Shown: positions 26,519 to 36,517 of the stretch, piece after piece | Numbering within the stretch: the first letter of the stretch is position 1 | Layout of the letters: every line of letters begins with the position of its first letter | DNA from: Acidobacteriota bacterium | GTDB taxonomy: Bacteria; Acidobacteriota; Terriglobia; Bryobacterales; Bryobacteraceae | Length of the DNA: 64,000 bases | Assembly: GCA_026394015.1 (NCBI GenBank) | Contig: JAPKZA010000244.1 | Span: 1 to 64,000, forward strand | Direction of reading: 5' to 3' | Position numbers and translations under genes: made by a program | Notes under the pieces: model-generated | Database searches by the model: none | What the model was told of the DNA's origin: nothing | The model's input: the letters and a program-made list of their open reading frames with translations, nothing else

Positions 26519-29500
26519 TTAGAAGTAGAACTTCGCGCCTAGAACGACGCGGCGGGCGTCAAGGGTGGAAGTGTACTGTCCAAACGTAGTGCTGATTTGG
26601 CGGTTTTGGGCGTCAAATCGGGCGGTGGTGTCGACGCCCTGGAAGCTGGCGTGGTTGAAGAAGTTGTAGAACTCGAAACGGAGTTGGAGGCGACGCTTGC
26701 CGTCCGGATCGAAGGGGATGTTTTTGAAGACCGAGACATCGAAGGCGTTTATGCCGGGTCCGCGGAGAACATCTTTCGGCGCGTTGCCGATGCCGAATTC
26801 GGCGCGGGTGGGCGGGGCGAAGACGCTGGTATCGAAGTGGCGCAGTTCGGTACGGTCGCCCTTGGGGAGGACCGGGTTCGAGAGCACGTTGATGCGGCTA
26901 TCGATGCCGGCGCCGGAAGCGCCGACCAGATCGGCTCCGCTGACGAGGGAGTAGCCGATGCCGAGAGGCGCGCCGCTCGTGAACGTCGTCAGACCCGAGA
27001 CTTGCCAGTTATCGAAGACGGCTTTGGAAACCTGGTTTTTCCAGACGTTTGAGAGCTTGGGTACGTCGTAGAGATAGTTGAGAACGAAGTTATGGGTGCG
27101 GTCGAAGCTGGCCTTGCCGTAGTTGCGGACCCGATAGTTGAGATAGGGGTTCACCGCGTCTCCGTTTCCATTGACGATGGTCATCGCTTTCGACCAAGTC
27201 CAGGAAGCGCCGAACTGGACGCCCTTGGAGAACCGCTTGGTGATCTGGCTTTGGAGCGAGTGATAGTTGGAGCTGCCGGCGAGTTCGATGTACTGGATGT
27301 CGGCGTAGCCGGGGTTGGGCCGGAGGAAGTTATCGGGAAGCGGGCTGCCCGAGGTGGAGTCGATCGAACCGGGCAGAAAACGGGTGCCATATGGTAGCGC
27401 GTTGAGGCTGCGGCGCTGCATGAGGCGGCGACCGACGTTGCCGACGTAAGCGACATCGAGCACGGTACCGAAGCCGACGTTCTGCTGGATGCCGAGGCTC
27501 CAGTTATAGACCGTGGGCGGGCGGAAATCGCGTTGGATGGAGGTGACTCCGGGAGGGCTGACGCGGAAGGGGCTGGCGAGGAGGTCAGCGATCGTCGTGT
27601 TGAACGCTTGGCGGGTAACCGTGTTCGGAGGGAGTTCACGATGAATGAGGACTTGATCGTCGTTGAAGCGATCGTAGAAGACGCCGACGCCGCCGCGAAC
27701 GGCGGTGCGGGCGCTGCCGAAGACGTCCCAGGCGAAACCGAGCCGGGGGGCGACTTGGATGCCGGGGGTGTTTTGGAGGTGCTCGTTGTAGACGGTCATG
27801 CCTTGGAAGGGAGCGACGCCGGAGGCGAACTGACCGATGGAGGCGGGAGAGAGTTCGAGGCCGGTGACGGGATCACGACCGACGCGGGCGCCGGCGGCGT
27901 TGCGGAATGGTTGAATGAGAGCCGGTTGTTTGGTGCGGTCGTAACCAGCCAAATCGAAGGCGGCGAGTTGGTCACCAGCGCTCCAGGTGGGCTGGATGAA
28001 ATAGAAGCGGAGGCCCGCATCGATGGTGAAGCGGCGGGTGACTTTCCAGGCGTCCTGAATGAACCATTCGACGTTCAGGTAGCGAGCGTGGCCATCGGGC
28101 TTATTGTTGGCTTCCGAATAGCTTTGGACGCTGCCGAGGAGGGCGTTTGAGTATGCGTAGTTGGTATCGAAGGGGTTGTTGACGTCGCGGTTGAAGTTGA
28201 AGGTGCCGTTGAAGGCGGAGCCGCGGGCGGCGTTGCGCGTCGTGCGTTCGACGTAGATGCCGGCCTTGACGTTGTGGCCGCTGTAGATTTTAGATAGGTT
28301 ATTGGACCAGTTCCAAATGTTGTTGGTGCCGAAGAACGGGAAGCGTTGTTCGATGTTGAGAACACCGGCGTTCGGCACGCCGCCGAAGTTGGCTTGGGGG
28401 ATTAGATTGCGGGCATTGGCGCTGGGGAAGAACTGCGGCAGGTTGGGGGTGACGTTGGCACGAACATTGCGAGCGAGGCCGGCGTCGGTGAGGGGGTCGA
28501 CGGTTTGCTTGGCGCGGTTGACACCGAAGGTGAACTCGTTGACGAGGGTGGGAGAAAACGTGTGGATCAACGTGGAGACCATGCCGGCGGAGCGGATTTG
28601 GTAGTTGATGGGGAGTTGGGGCCAACTGGACGAGGCGAGGACGAAATCGAATTCGCCTTTGAAGGCTTCGTAATCGTTGATGCCGCGCCAGTAGAACTGG
28701 GTTTTGTTGCCGATGTTGTAGTCGATGCGGAGGATGGAGTCTCGGCGGGGTTGATCGACGGTGGCTTGGATCAGGGAGTTGAACGCGCGGGAGGGATCGG
28801 GGTTGTTGGGCAACGGGAAGATGTTGAGGAGTGCCTGGCCGTTGCGATCGATGCGGTTGGTGGGGACGCGGTTGCCAGGGAACGGGACGCGGTTGTTGAG
28901 GGGATCCCAGATGGGGATGAGGGTGTTGTTTTGGTCGCGGGAATCGGAGTAGTCGCCGATGCGTTCGCCGGCGGTGGGGAAGGTGCGGCGCTGGAGCGAG
29001 GTGGGGTATTTCCGGGGCAGGAACTCTTGCGACCAGAAGAAGAAGAGCTTGTCGCGGTTCTTATTGAACTTGCCGATGGTGACGGGGCCGCCGATGAAGT
29101 AGCCGGGGTAGTTGAAGCGGTATTGGGGGCGTTTGAGGCCGTCGCGGTTGCGGAAGAATTCGTTGGCGTTAAGGGCTTCGTTGCGAACGAAGTAGTAAGC
29201 GCCGCCGTGGAATTCTTTGGTGCCGGACTTGATGATGGTGTTGATGGTACCGCCGGAGGAGCGGCCGTATTCGGCTTGATAGTTGGTGAGGAGGACCTTC
29301 ACTTCGGCGACGGCGTCGACGGAGGGGGCGAGATAGGGGCCGCCCATGGAGCCGGTGTCGAGGGAGGAGATGCCGTCCAGCGTGAGGTTGATGGTGCCGG
29401 CGCGGTTGCCGTTGATGACAATCCCGCCGAGGTTGTTCCAGCCGGGGGCGTTGCGGTTGGCGGTGTCGATCACGCCGGGGAGGAGCTTGACGAGGCCGAG

Positions 29501-29950
29501 GTAGTCACGCCCTTTGAGAGGGACGTTTTGAGTTTGTTCGAGGGAGATGAGGCCGCTGCGTTCGGCGGACTGGGTTTGGAGGCGGGCGGTCTCCGCTTTG
29601 ACTTCGATGGTCTGGGTGATCTCGCCCAATTGGAGTTCTACACGCTTGAGGACGACACGTTCGGTAGCGGACAGAATAATATCGTTCTGTTCGTAACGTT
29701 TGAAGCCTTTGGCCGCCACTTCGAGGCGGAAGGTGCCGGGGAGCAACTGCGTAAACACGAAGTCGCCGTTGGCCTCCGTGGCGGTTTGACGCACCTGATT
29801 GGTGCTGATGTTGGTGACCTTGACGGGAACGCCTGCTATGGAGCTTCCTGACTGGTCACTTACGTTGCCCGAAATCGAGCCGGTGAGGCCCTGGCCGAAA
29901 GAGAGCGTAGAAAAGCACACTGCGCCAACAAGGGTGAGAAAAGTCTTCAT
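26519..29950 (-). CDS. TonB-dependent (Oar-like) outer-membrane receptor
   Basis: A 1143-residue receptor: signal peptide (MKTFLTLVGAVCFSTLSFGQ), carboxypeptidase-regulatory domain (GSISGNVSDQSGSSIAGVPV), plug (KGRDYLGLVKLLPGVIDTAN, GGTINTIIKSGTKEFHGGAY) and barrel ending in VVLGAKFYF. A GGGGGA sequence 8 nt before the ATG can serve as ribosome-binding site. The gene is complete. A 51-nt gap separates it from the receptor upstream on the same strand, so they could be co-transcribed, though the gap also permits a promoter. Ligand unknown. Confidence 0.92.
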   Translation of the reverse strand: MKTFLTLVGAVCFSTLSFGQGLTGSISGNVSDQSGSSIAGVPVKVTNISTNQVRQTATEANGDFVFTQLLPGTFRLEVAAKGFKRYEQNDIILSATERVVLKRVELQLGEITQTIEVKAETARLQTQSAERSGLISLEQTQNVPLKGRDYLGLVKLLPGVIDTANRNAPGWNNLGGIVINGNRAGTINLTLDGISSLDTGSMGGPYLAPSVDAVAEVKVLLTNYQAEYGRSSGGTINTIIKSGTKEFHGGAYYFVRNEALNANEFFRNRDGLKRPQYRFNYPGYFIGGPVTIGKFNKNRDKLFFFWSQEFLPRKYPTSLQRRTFPTAGERIGDYSDSRDQNNTLIPIWDPLNNRVPFPGNRVPTNRIDRNGQALLNIFPLPNNPDPSRAFNSLIQATVDQPRRDSILRIDYNIGNKTQFYWRGINDYEAFKGEFDFVLASSSWPQLPINYQIRSAGMVSTLIHTFSPTLVNEFTFGVNRAKQTVDPLTDAGLARNVRANVTPNLPQFFPSANARNLIPQANFGGVPNAGVLNIEQRFPFFGTNNIWNWSNNLSKIYSGHNVKAGIYVERTTRNAARGSAFNGTFNFNRDVNNPFDTNYAYSNALLGSVQSYSEANNKPDGHARYLNVEWFIQDAWKVTRRFTIDAGLRFYFIQPTWSAGDQLAAFDLAGYDRTKQPALIQPFRNAAGARVGRDPVTGLELSPASIGQFASGVAPFQGMTVYNEHLQNTPGIQVAPRLGFAWDVFGSARTAVRGGVGVFYDRFNDDQVLIHRELPPNTVTRQAFNTTIADLLASPFRVSPPGVTSIQRDFRPPTVYNWSLGIQQNVGFGTVLDVAYVGNVGRRLMQRRSLNALPYGTRFLPGSIDSTSGSPLPDNFLRPNPGYADIQYIELAGSSNYHSLQSQITKRFSKGVQFGASWTWSKAMTIVNGNGDAVNPYLNYRVRNYGKASFDRTHNFVLNYLYDVPKLSNVWKNQVSKAVFDNWQVSGLTTFTSGAPLGIGYSLVSGADLVGASGAGIDSRINVLSNPVLPKGDRTELRHFDTSVFAPPTRAEFGIGNAPKDVLRGPGINAFDVSVFKNIPFDPDGKRRLQLRFEFYNFFNHASFQGVDTTARFDAQNRQISTTFGQYTSTLDARRVVLGAKFYF

Positions 29951-30002
29951 GGATAGGATCCCCCAGCAAATCTAGGAAGATCCTATCACAAGAAAAGCTG
30001 CC

Positions 30003-32933
30003 CTAGAAAGAGAAGCGGAGTTGGAGTTCGACGAGGCGGTTGGCCGCAGCACCGCCACCGCCACCGCCACCACCAGGGCCACCGCCACCACCGCCGGGCC
30101 GGGGGCCGAAGCCTCCGCCGAGTTGGGTGGAGATGCCGAACAAGGGCGAGCCGAGGTTGCCGCCCGGCTGCGAGGGGTTGACGTGGTTCAGGAGATTGCG
30201 CGCCTGGACGGAGACGGTCATGTTGTAGCGTTTGCCGGAGGAGGCGCCGCCGAACATGCCACCGGGGCCACCGCGTCCACCGCCGCCGCCCATACCCGGA
30301 GGAGGTCCGCCGCCACCAGGACCGCCGCGTCCACCGCCGCCGCCCATTCCCGGGGGCATGCCGCCGTCGCTGATGCCGGATTCGCCAGTTTTGCCGAAGC
30401 CGAAGCTTTTGCTGGCGCGGAGGTTGATGGTGAACGACCCGGGACCGCGACCGTAGTTACGGGGAATGATGGTGTCGTTCGGGCCGGGGGTGAGCAGGAA
30501 GTTGCCGTAGGTGGTGGAGACGACGCCGGGGCCGCTGGAGGTCGAGGCGAAGGACGGACGATCGTTGAACTGGGTGTCGAGGTTATTGTCCCGACCGGTG
30601 GTGATGTTGAACGGCGACCCGGTGGAGGCGATCACGAACGGGTTCAAGGAAATGGCCCATTTCGCGGTGACGCTGCCGCCCATGATGAAGCGGTGGCGCA
30701 CGTCGAAGGCCGAATAGCTGTACTCGTTGCGGAGGTTGTAGTTGTCGGCGGGGGAGGAGCCGGTGCCGTCAGCGTCGCTCTTGGACTGACCGAGGAGGTA
30801 GACGCCGAAGAGGCTGACCTTACGGCTGAAGCGGGTATTGAAGTTGGTGATCAACTGATTCTGGCGCGAGAAGCCGGTGGACTCGTACTGGAAGAGATTG
30901 CCGATGGGCCCATACGGATAAACACCGCCGACGGGCGCGTTGATATTCCGGGTACGCAAGGTATGGACGCCGCGGCTGAAGACGTAGTTGACGGCGATCG
31001 AGGTGTTCTTGGGCAACTGGCGGTCGATACCGACGGAGGTCTGAATCTGATAGGGCGTGCGGATATCGCTGTAGAGATTGCGGATGGTGGCCTGAGTCTG
31101 GAACTGGCTGAGGGTGGATAGCGACGGAATGTTGGGATAGAAATCCGGATCCCGAACGATGTAGTTGACCTGGTTGGTTCCGTTGAAGCGGAGGCTTTGC
31201 AGCGTTAGGCTGTCGTTGAGGCGATCGTAAAAGATGCCGGTGCCGATGCGAAGGACGCTCTTGGCGGGTTTGGATCCTTTGGCGTCGACGCCCCAAGTGA
31301 GGCCAATCCGGGGGGCGAAGTTATTGTGGTTGGAGATGTTGGTCTGATCTTCCCAACGGATGCCGGAGCTGAAGGTGAGATTGGGGCGGATGCGCCAATC
31401 GTCAGTGAGGAAGAGGCCGACGTCGGTTTGGTTGACGGAAGCAAGAGGGTTGCCGCCGTTGATCGTGAACTGCGTCGCGCCGCCGCCAAGGGCTCGGATC
31501 TGCGCCGCGTTGAGGCCCTGTTGCTGATAGAGCAACGTGCGGCGGTAGCGTTCGAGCGAGGTGATCTGCACGCCGTTGACGACGCCGCCGCCAAAGGTGA
31601 AGGTGCCGCCGAAGTTGTTGGGGGAGGTGTCGGCGTTGGAGCCGGACCGGACGCGGCCGCCGAACTTGATGCTGTGCGCGCCTTTGACGATCGTCGTGAG
31701 ATTCTGGACTTCGGCGCGCTGGGTGACCTGGCTGGCTTGGCCGACCTGGACACCGCCGCCGCTGAAGGCGTCGAGGACTTCGAGCGCGGGCAGGGCGTTG
31801 TTACCGTTTTGACGGGTATTGGAGTGGTTGTATTGGAAACGGGTCTCGTTGATCATGGTCGCGCTGAGAATGGACGTTTCGGTGAGTTGGACGGTGTGGT
31901 CAGTATCTTGGGTTGAGTAAGCGCGGGAGGCGAGGGCGAGTTGGCCGATGCCGCTGCGATCGTTTTTGATGGGCGAAAAGTTATAGCGACCGACGAGAGT
32001 ATTTTTGTCGCTCAGAGCGTAGTCGACACGGCCGCCGAAGTTGTAGCGGGTTTGGGGGGTGACGACGCCTTCCTGAATGCGGAGAGGTTGCAGCGCAGAG
32101 TCGAGGATGGTGGCATTGATGACGGCATTTTCTTCGACGTTGCGGCCTTCCATGTCGAAGCCGAAAGAGGCGCGTTTATTGATGGGCCCACTGAGGCGAC
32201 CGCCGAAGAGGCGGGACTGGTAGGGGGCTTTGTTGGTGGAAAACGGGTTGCGCGAGTTGAACGACTGGTCAGAGAAGTTAAAGAATGCGTCGCCGCGGAA
32301 CTTGTCGGTGCCGGGTTTCGTGAGGATCTCGATGCGGCCGAAGCCGATGCGATCAAACTCGGCGGAGTAGGGGTTCTGATTGACGCGGATTTCGCGGATG
32401 GAGGACTTGGGCGGGATGCGGCCGCCGGTGAAGCCGTCGATGAAGATTTGGCCGCCGTTGGGTCCGGCCCCGGGGCCGGCGAGGGCTTGGAGCTCCTGGG
32501 CGAGTTGGTCGGGGTCGTCGGAGAGGGCTTTCAGCTCTTCGGCACGAAGGACGAGGGCACCGGCGTTTTGCTGGGCATCCGTGGTGACGGCGCCTTGCTC
32601 GTCTTCCACCTTCAGGGTCTGCGCGTCGGTGGCCAGGGTGAGGCGGACGTCGAGCGACGACGGACCGGAGATGGAGACGCCGGCAGACGAGTAGAGGGCG
32701 AAGCCGGGCTTTTGGACACGGACGGTGTAGGAACCGGCTTGCACGACCTTGAATTCGTACAGACCTTGTTCATCGGTGGTTTGGCGTTGGTCGCGAGCGC
32801 CTGCCTTGCGGAGGGTGACAATGGCGCCGGGGACAGTGGCATCAGAGGGGTCGGTGACGCGGCCTTTGATATTGGAAACTTGCGCGAATAGCGCTTGGAG
32901 CACGAATAGACACACGAATAGTATGCGAGTCAT
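30003..32933 (-). CDS. TonB-dependent receptor with Gly/Pro-rich C-terminal loops
   Basis: A 976-residue receptor of a shorter subfamily: signal peptide (MTRILFVCLFVLQALFAQ), carboxypeptidase-regulatory domain (NIKGRVTDPSDATVPGAIVT), a plug with FIDGFTGGRIPPKSSIREIR and RIEILTKPGTDKFRGDAFFN, and a barrel ending LQLRFSF. Unusual are two low-complexity stretches near the C-terminus: a tract with the unit PPGMGGGGGRGGPGG repeated at an 18-residue period (around 30261-30370), and GGGGGGPGGGGGGGG just before the last strand. Both should lie in loops. The gene follows by 33 nt a gene whose product has a similar Gly/Pro/Met-rich segment. GAGGA precedes the start. Confidence 0.9.
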   Translation of the reverse strand: MTRILFVCLFVLQALFAQVSNIKGRVTDPSDATVPGAIVTLRKAGARDQRQTTDEQGLYEFKVVQAGSYTVRVQKPGFALYSSAGVSISGPSSLDVRLTLATDAQTLKVEDEQGAVTTDAQQNAGALVLRAEELKALSDDPDQLAQELQALAGPGAGPNGGQIFIDGFTGGRIPPKSSIREIRVNQNPYSAEFDRIGFGRIEILTKPGTDKFRGDAFFNFSDQSFNSRNPFSTNKAPYQSRLFGGRLSGPINKRASFGFDMEGRNVEENAVINATILDSALQPLRIQEGVVTPQTRYNFGGRVDYALSDKNTLVGRYNFSPIKNDRSGIGQLALASRAYSTQDTDHTVQLTETSILSATMINETRFQYNHSNTRQNGNNALPALEVLDAFSGGGVQVGQASQVTQRAEVQNLTTIVKGAHSIKFGGRVRSGSNADTSPNNFGGTFTFGGGVVNGVQITSLERYRRTLLYQQQGLNAAQIRALGGGATQFTINGGNPLASVNQTDVGLFLTDDWRIRPNLTFSSGIRWEDQTNISNHNNFAPRIGLTWGVDAKGSKPAKSVLRIGTGIFYDRLNDSLTLQSLRFNGTNQVNYIVRDPDFYPNIPSLSTLSQFQTQATIRNLYSDIRTPYQIQTSVGIDRQLPKNTSIAVNYVFSRGVHTLRTRNINAPVGGVYPYGPIGNLFQYESTGFSRQNQLITNFNTRFSRKVSLFGVYLLGQSKSDADGTGSSPADNYNLRNEYSYSAFDVRHRFIMGGSVTAKWAISLNPFVIASTGSPFNITTGRDNNLDTQFNDRPSFASTSSGPGVVSTTYGNFLLTPGPNDTIIPRNYGRGPGSFTINLRASKSFGFGKTGESGISDGGMPPGMGGGGGRGGPGGGGPPPGMGGGGGRGGPGGMFGGASSGKRYNMTVSVQARNLLNHVNPSQPGGNLGSPLFGISTQLGGGFGPRPGGGGGGPGGGGGGGGAAANRLVELQLRFSF
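30261..30360 (-). repeat. 54-bp tandem repeat encoding the Gly/Pro tract
   Basis: Two near-identical units start at 30261 and 30315 (ACCGGGGCCACCGCGTCCAC and ACCAGGACCGCCGCGTCCAC), a period of 54 nt or 18 codons, inside the receptor gene. In-frame expansion or contraction is possible. Confidence 0.8.
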
Positions 32934-32966
32934 GAAGAGGTCCTCGTTAGTGGGTTCGTTTCGTTG

Positions 32967-34133
32967 TTACTGGATGCCGGGCATGCCCATGATGGCGTCG
33001 AGGCCACCGGCACCGCCGCCCATACCGCCCATGCCACCGCGCATGGCACCGGCCGCGGCGCCGGCCGCACCGGCTTGGGCTTGCGCGGCGAGCATGGTGA
33101 GAATCCGTTCGGCACCGCCGACTACGGTGATCGCGATGAGGCGGTCTGGTTTGTCGGTCGGGGTGCTGGCAATCATGATGGTGTCGCCGACAGCGAGGTC
33201 AGCGAAGGAGACGGCAGGGAGGCGTTCGATCATCTGCGAAGGATCGAAGCCGCCGGGAGGACGCATGCCACCCATGCCAGCGGGGGGGCCACCGGCAGGA
33301 GGACCGCCGGCCGGCATACCCTGGGGCCGACCGCCACCGGGAGGACCGCCCATTCCACCGCCCATGCCACCGAAGTTCGGCATTTTCTTGACGGTCGTAT
33401 CGGCCGAGAGCTGGATCATCATGGGTTTGCTGCTCTGCCAGTCTTTGACGGTTACTTCTTTGGTTTCGGCGTTGATGGCGGTGATGACGCCGGCAGCGGA
33501 GCGGAACGTGCCGTAGATGATGCGTTCGGCGGCGACGGTTGCCCCGTCTTCACTCTTCGCTCCCATGGCCCGGAGTTGGTCGCCTTTCTTGATTTCGCTG
33601 AGTTTGCTGGCTTGCGCGCTGGAGTACTTTACCGAGTCCTTGGCGTAGCGCTTGACGTCGGTCTTTTCAGCGAGAGTAACCTTTACCGGCTTGGTGCCCT
33701 CAGTGGCGCGGACCATGACCGTGATCGAGTTGGTAGTGGGGTCGACCTTGTCGACGAGGCCGGAGATGCCCCGCTTGGTCCACTCGGCGGTTTCGGCCTG
33801 GTTCTTTTGGGTGATCTCGCGGGAGCTCATCAGGATGATGCTCTCGGCAGAGAAATCGGCACCGGTCTGGGCGCCGCGGAGAAGGACGCGATCGCCGGAG
33901 GCGAGGTCATCAAGGGACACCGTTTGGGCGCCGCTCAAGTCTTTAGCACCGGGCGCGACCTTGCGAATGGTCGCTTTGTCGGCGAGCCCGACCTTCAGTA
34001 GTTCACCTTTATCGGTTTTTACTTCGAGGGTGGGGACGGCGGATTGGACGGTGCCGAGCACGCGAGCTTGTTGGCCAAAGGCCGCGGCGGCCAGAACGAG
34101 AGGAATTAAGAATCGGAACGTAAGTTGCATCAC
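32967..34133 (-). CDS. exported protein with DUF5666-like repeats and Gly/Pro/Met-rich segment
   Basis: A 388-residue protein with a signal peptide (MMQLTFRFLIPLVLAAAAFG). The mature part repeats a small beta-module about three to four times (LGTVQSAVPTLEVKTDKGEL; ISGLVDKVDPTTNSITVMVR; AGVITAINAETKEVTVKDWQ), in the manner of DUF5666-type OB-like repeats, each followed by a 'GD.....' strand. Residues about 255-300 are a GGMGGG/PPAGG tract and the C-terminus is GGMGGMGGGAGG. It lies 33 nt upstream of a receptor with comparable tracts, so the two products probably meet at the outer membrane. The exact family and role are not known to me. Confidence 0.7.
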   Translation of the reverse strand: MMQLTFRFLIPLVLAAAAFGQQARVLGTVQSAVPTLEVKTDKGELLKVGLADKATIRKVAPGAKDLSGAQTVSLDDLASGDRVLLRGAQTGADFSAESIILMSSREITQKNQAETAEWTKRGISGLVDKVDPTTNSITVMVRATEGTKPVKVTLAEKTDVKRYAKDSVKYSSAQASKLSEIKKGDQLRAMGAKSEDGATVAAERIIYGTFRSAAGVITAINAETKEVTVKDWQSSKPMMIQLSADTTVKKMPNFGGMGGGMGGPPGGGRPQGMPAGGPPAGGPPAGMGGMRPPGGFDPSQMIERLPAVSFADLAVGDTIMIASTPTDKPDRLIAITVVGGAERILTMLAAQAQAGAAGAAAGAMRGGMGGMGGGAGGLDAIMGMPGIQ

Positions 34134-34198
34134 AGTCTCTTACGTATGATGACGACAAACGTTCGGCCCGTCAGTTTAAGTTTTGTAAACTACGGTAA

Positions 34199-34681
34199 CT
34201 ACTTGATTTCTTTACTCGAAGCGGTGGCCGGCTCGGGGCCCCAGTTCTCGCGAATGACCATTGTTTGATCGGAGAAGAAGCTGCGGCGACCGCTGCCGTT
34301 GTAGGATTCCGGGGTAACCGTGAGGGTGTAACCGCCGGGCGTACCCTGCATTTGGAAGTTGAATCCGCCTTTTCGGCCGATGGCGAGGTCGCCTGGGATG
34401 AGGTCGGCGGCGGCGGGGCTCGGCTGACCGCTGGCGGGCGGGCCAAGTTCCTGTAACGTAACGGCGTAGCGGCCAAACTGGCTCTGGTACTGAGCCTGGG
34501 TCGTGTGGATCGTCCCGACCATGCGGGTGGCTGAAATTTCGTTGGCCAGCATTTTCGACTGGTTGTATTTCGGCACGGCGATCGCCAGGATCACGAAGAT
34601 GATGGCGACGACGATCATCAACTCCATCAGGGTGAAGCCTCGGCGGCTGATTCGACGGTTATGGGCGGCTAGGGTACGCAT
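34199..34681 (-). CDS. type IV prepilin-like protein
   Basis: A 160-residue protein with a class III signal: RRG then FTLMELMIVVAIIFVILAI, with the conserved Glu at mature position 5, so it should be cleaved and methylated by PilD. The mature globular part is PilA/pseudopilin-sized. TQAQYQSQFGRYAVTLQELG is typical of pilin/pseudopilin families in Acidobacteriota. No other pilus or secretion genes are nearby. It lies 65 nt upstream of the DUF5666-like gene on the same strand and is divergent from the xylanase gene. Confidence 0.85.
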   Translation of the reverse strand: MRTLAAHNRRISRRGFTLMELMIVVAIIFVILAIAVPKYNQSKMLANEISATRMVGTIHTTQAQYQSQFGRYAVTLQELGPPASGQPSPAAADLIPGDLAIGRKGGFNFQMQGTPGGYTLTVTPESYNGSGRRSFFSDQTMVIRENWGPEPATASSKEIK

Positions 34682-34748
34682 ACAGTTTCATTATCGTACG
34701 ACGGAGCGTTACGAATCGGCGTGCAGGGATTTGCGAGAATTGTGACAG

Positions 34749-36488
34749 ATGCGCACGATTTTTCTGTTTGGGGCGGTGACGGCGGGCGCTTGGGCGCAAC
34801 CAGATTTGATTTCGGGGGCAAGTTGGAGCCATCCACAACCGCAGAACCTGCAAACGGTGAGCGCGGAGGGGAACCCTGGTGGCTTTGCGACGGCGTTGCG
34901 GGCGACGACGACGGCGGTGACGCCTGGCCAACCGTGGACGCCTCAGTTATCGCTCGTGATTCCGGGCGAGACGCGCGCCGGACAGTGGCTTCGTTTTCGC
35001 TTCTGGGCTCGGTCGGCGAACACGAGCCGAGTCGGGCTGGTCCACGAGTTGAACGCGGCCCCGAACACGAAGGCGCTCGATACCGTGGTGCGGCTGGCGC
35101 CAGAGTGGAAGGAGTATGCGCTGGCCTATCAGGCTTCCGCGTTCGCGGCCCGGACAGCGGCGATGCGGGTGAGGCTCGGCTTGGACGTCGGTACGGTGGA
35201 GTTCGCGGGTTGGCGTTTGGAGGATTGGAGCGGCCAGACGACGGTGCCGCCGAGCATTGGCTTTGATCCGTACGGGGGCCAAGCGGTAGACGACAGTTGG
35301 CGGGAGTCCGCGCAGGAGCGGATTCGGCAGATTCGAATGGGTGGGTTGCGGGTGAAGGTGGTCGATGCCGAAGGTCTGCCGATTCATTTGGCGAAGGTGG
35401 AGGTGGAGCAGTTGCGGCATAGCTTCCGGTTCGGCACCGCGATTGCGGACGGGCCGCTGTTTGCGAACAGTGCGGACGGCGAGAAGTACCGGGCGACAAT
35501 TCGACGACTGTTCAATTACGCCGTGCCGGAGAACGCGACCAAGTGGAATTTCCAGAACGGCAACGGATGGCCGACGGCTTCGCGGATGCTGGATTGGTGC
35601 GCGGAGAACGGGTTGCCGGTGCGGGGGCATAACTTGTTTTGGCCTTCGTATCAGTACCTGCCGACGACGGTCCGCGACTTGCGGGGGCAGGCGTTGCGGG
35701 ACGCAATCGAGATGCGGGTGAAGGATGCGACATCGCGAACGCGGGGGCGCGTCGTGCTGTGGGACGTGATCAACGAAGCGGTGACGAACACGGAGGTGAT
35801 CCGCGATGGGGGCCGCGATCTGCTATGGAAGGCGTTTCAGTGGGCCAGGGAGATTGACCCGGAGGTGGGCCTTGTCTATAACGACTACAACATTTCGAAC
35901 GTGCGGGGCGGGTCTAGTGATGCGCAGCGGCAGGGGATTATGCGGGTGATTCGCGAGATGATCGACAACGGGGCGCCGATCACGATGCTGGGCGATCAGG
36001 GGCACATGAATGTTCCCTTGACGCCGATTCCGCGGGTGATCGAGACGTGGGATGAACTCGGGCAGTTCGGGTTGCCGCTGGAGATCACCGAGTTCGACGT
36101 GGTGCTGGGTGGGATCCGGGATGAAGAGGCGCAAGGCAAGTACTTAGCCGACTACATGACCGCCGCGTTTTCTTACCCGGAGATGAAGAGTTTTCTCCTT
36201 TGGGGGTTTTGGGACGGGGCCCATTGGCTATCGGCGCAGGGCGGCGGGATGTACCGGCGGGACTGGTCGCCGCGGCCGATGGCGGAGGCCTACGAACGGC
36301 TCGTGCTGGGCGAATGGTGGACGCGGGAGAAGGGGTTGACCGAAGAGACCGGAGAGTGGTCGACACGGGCGTTTCTGGGTCGGCATCGGGTTCGGGTGAC
36401 GATGGGCGAGACGACGCAGACGGTGGAAGTGGAGCTGACCGAAAACGGCGACGCGGTGCGGGAAGTGGTCATAGTGGCCACTCCGTAG
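34749..36488 (+). CDS. GH10 endo-1,4-beta-xylanase
   Basis: A 579-residue exported glycoside hydrolase. Signal peptide (MRTIFLFGAVTAGAWA), then an N-terminal carbohydrate-binding-like beta-sandwich (about 20-165, starting DLISGASWSHPQPQN), then the GH10 barrel. Catalytic residues are visible: acid/base Glu in LWDVINEAVTN and nucleophile Glu in LEITEFDVVLGG; WNFQNGNGWPTASRMLDWC and VRGHNLFWPS are typical substrate-site motifs. It should cut xylan backbones outside the cell. It is the only clear polysaccharide hydrolase in the window, next to several TonB receptors that could import products. Confidence 0.93.
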   Translation: MRTIFLFGAVTAGAWAQPDLISGASWSHPQPQNLQTVSAEGNPGGFATALRATTTAVTPGQPWTPQLSLVIPGETRAGQWLRFRFWARSANTSRVGLVHELNAAPNTKALDTVVRLAPEWKEYALAYQASAFAARTAAMRVRLGLDVGTVEFAGWRLEDWSGQTTVPPSIGFDPYGGQAVDDSWRESAQERIRQIRMGGLRVKVVDAEGLPIHLAKVEVEQLRHSFRFGTAIADGPLFANSADGEKYRATIRRLFNYAVPENATKWNFQNGNGWPTASRMLDWCAENGLPVRGHNLFWPSYQYLPTTVRDLRGQALRDAIEMRVKDATSRTRGRVVLWDVINEAVTNTEVIRDGGRDLLWKAFQWAREIDPEVGLVYNDYNISNVRGGSSDAQRQGIMRVIREMIDNGAPITMLGDQGHMNVPLTPIPRVIETWDELGQFGLPLEITEFDVVLGGIRDEEAQGKYLADYMTAAFSYPEMKSFLLWGFWDGAHWLSAQGGGMYRRDWSPRPMAEAYERLVLGEWWTREKGLTEETGEWSTRAFLGRHRVRVTMGETTQTVEVELTENGDAVREVVIVATP

Positions 36489-36517
36489 GAATGCTGTCAT
36501 TCTAGGAAGAACATCTC

